The notes under the pieces are model-generated. The model was not told where the DNA came from. It saw only the letters and a program-made list of their open reading frames with translations, and did not search any database. Below, piece by piece: positions 63,678-64,000 of a DNA stretch of 64,000 nt (position 1 is its first letter; every line of letters begins with the position of its first letter). This stretch comes from CAZMNY01 sp964635375 (GTDB lineage: Bacteria; Planctomycetota; Planctomycetia; Pirellulales; Pirellulaceae), in NCBI GenBank assembly GCA_964635375.1, contig CAZWOU010000005.1, positions 36,078 to 100,077 on the forward strand, written 5' to 3'. Made by a program: the position numbers and the translations under genes.

Positions 63678-63859
63678 GTTTCTATTTTTGCAACACGGGC
63701 TGGTTTGACGGCTGGCGGCTGCTTGGGTTTCGGTTTCTTTTTTGGCTCTGGTTGCGGCAACTTTGACATGCCTTCGATGGCTTCGTCATCGTTCAACCAC
63801 ATACCTTCATCCAAACTTTCACGCCACGTCTTGTATTGTTGGAATGTCATCCACTTCAT
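63635..63859 (-). CDS. Hypothetical small Lys/Pro-rich protein
   Basis: 74 residues starting MKWMTFQQYKTWRESLDEGMWLNDDEAIEGMSK, then a Lys/Pro stretch (PQPEPKKKPKPKQPPAVKPA). The first half looks like a small folded helical segment and the second a basic disordered tail. I recognise no family. It is plausible as cargo of the degraded element; codon use is less G/C-rich at third positions than the host genes, suggesting transfer. Confidence 0.45.
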   Translation of the reverse strand: MKWMTFQQYKTWRESLDEGMWLNDDEAIEGMSKLPQPEPKKKPKPKQPPAVKPARVAKIETQQPFSKKLRVGTP

Positions 63860-64000
63860 GCATGTATCTAGTCTACGGTGGGTGTAAAGAAAGCGGGTCA
63901 GGCCGGGGCTTTGGAACTCGCCAACACCATGCCAACAAACGACCGGGTGGTGTAACGTTTGTTCTGTAAAAACAGAGCGGCAGTCCGGCGTAGCGTAGCG

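Overview
The window reads as a chromosomal contig from a planctomycete, probably order Pirellulales; the order is inferred from gene content, not from a marker gene. The evidence is the dense set of planctomycete-typical families: paired DUF1592-type cytochrome/DUF1552 genes (twice), a DUF1549/DUF1553 + DUF1501 pair, two very large PVC-type heme-binding CxxCH proteins, a BBP7-type outer-membrane barrel, a formylglycine sulfatase, sialate O-acetylesterases, a sialidase-like protein, Cys-rich lipoproteins and an EF-hand lipoprotein. Two runs of ten N (24304-24313 and 37481-37490) show it is a scaffold.

Layout. 1-7545: end of a polyferredoxin gene, a small membrane protein, then a tightly overlapping three-gene operon (esterase-cytochrome fusion, DUF1552, PQQ-like propeller). 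7620-9254: a HEAT-thioredoxin-fold gene interrupted at its active site by an in-frame UGA (a selenocysteine candidate) and four tRNA or tRNA-like genes, all on the minus strand. 9710-15440: ribokinase, a methyltransferase, sialate O-acetylesterase, an S4 RNA-binding protein, a Cys-rich lipoprotein and a YedK/HMCES protein. 15798-23760: a giant secreted glycosidase-like protein, the second DUF1592/DUF1552 pair and tRNA-Ile(UAU). 23830-24313: palindromic dispersed repeats ending at the first scaffold gap. 24317-28876: a leftward hemerythrin-cupin-cytochrome cluster. 29083-35542: TfoX-C protein, sulfatase, sialidase, esterase, a frameshifted glycosyltransferase and hisI. 35679-43785: DUF1549/DUF1553 + DUF1501, an 11-EF-hand lipoprotein and the second PVC cytochrome. 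44195-47568: BBP7 barrel and two secreted proteins. 47720-57307: fba, then kdsD-kdsC and a 1003-residue protein in the lptC position, a coiled-coil protein, larC and a membrane protein. 57523-61568: ECF sigma factor with a membrane VWA partner, and an SDR. 61656-64000: tRNA-Lys(CUU) and a degraded integrative element (truncated integrase, truncated ATPase, a 0.49-kb element with 45-bp inverted ends, a DUF4177 gene).

Most genes concern the cell envelope: secreted polysaccharide or sialic-acid processing enzymes, c-type cytochrome/Tat-protein pairs, outer-membrane and lipopolysaccharide (Kdo) functions. The strongest candidate for something not yet described is the HEAT-redoxin gene at 7620-8693, where a UxxC active site is followed by a bacterial-SECIS-like hairpin. 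Other points are the lptC-positioned giant protein after kdsDC, the esterase-cytochrome fusion, the nested element at tRNA-Lys, and a window-wide habit of short 14-34-bp tandem duplications, one of which frameshifts a glycosyltransferase.
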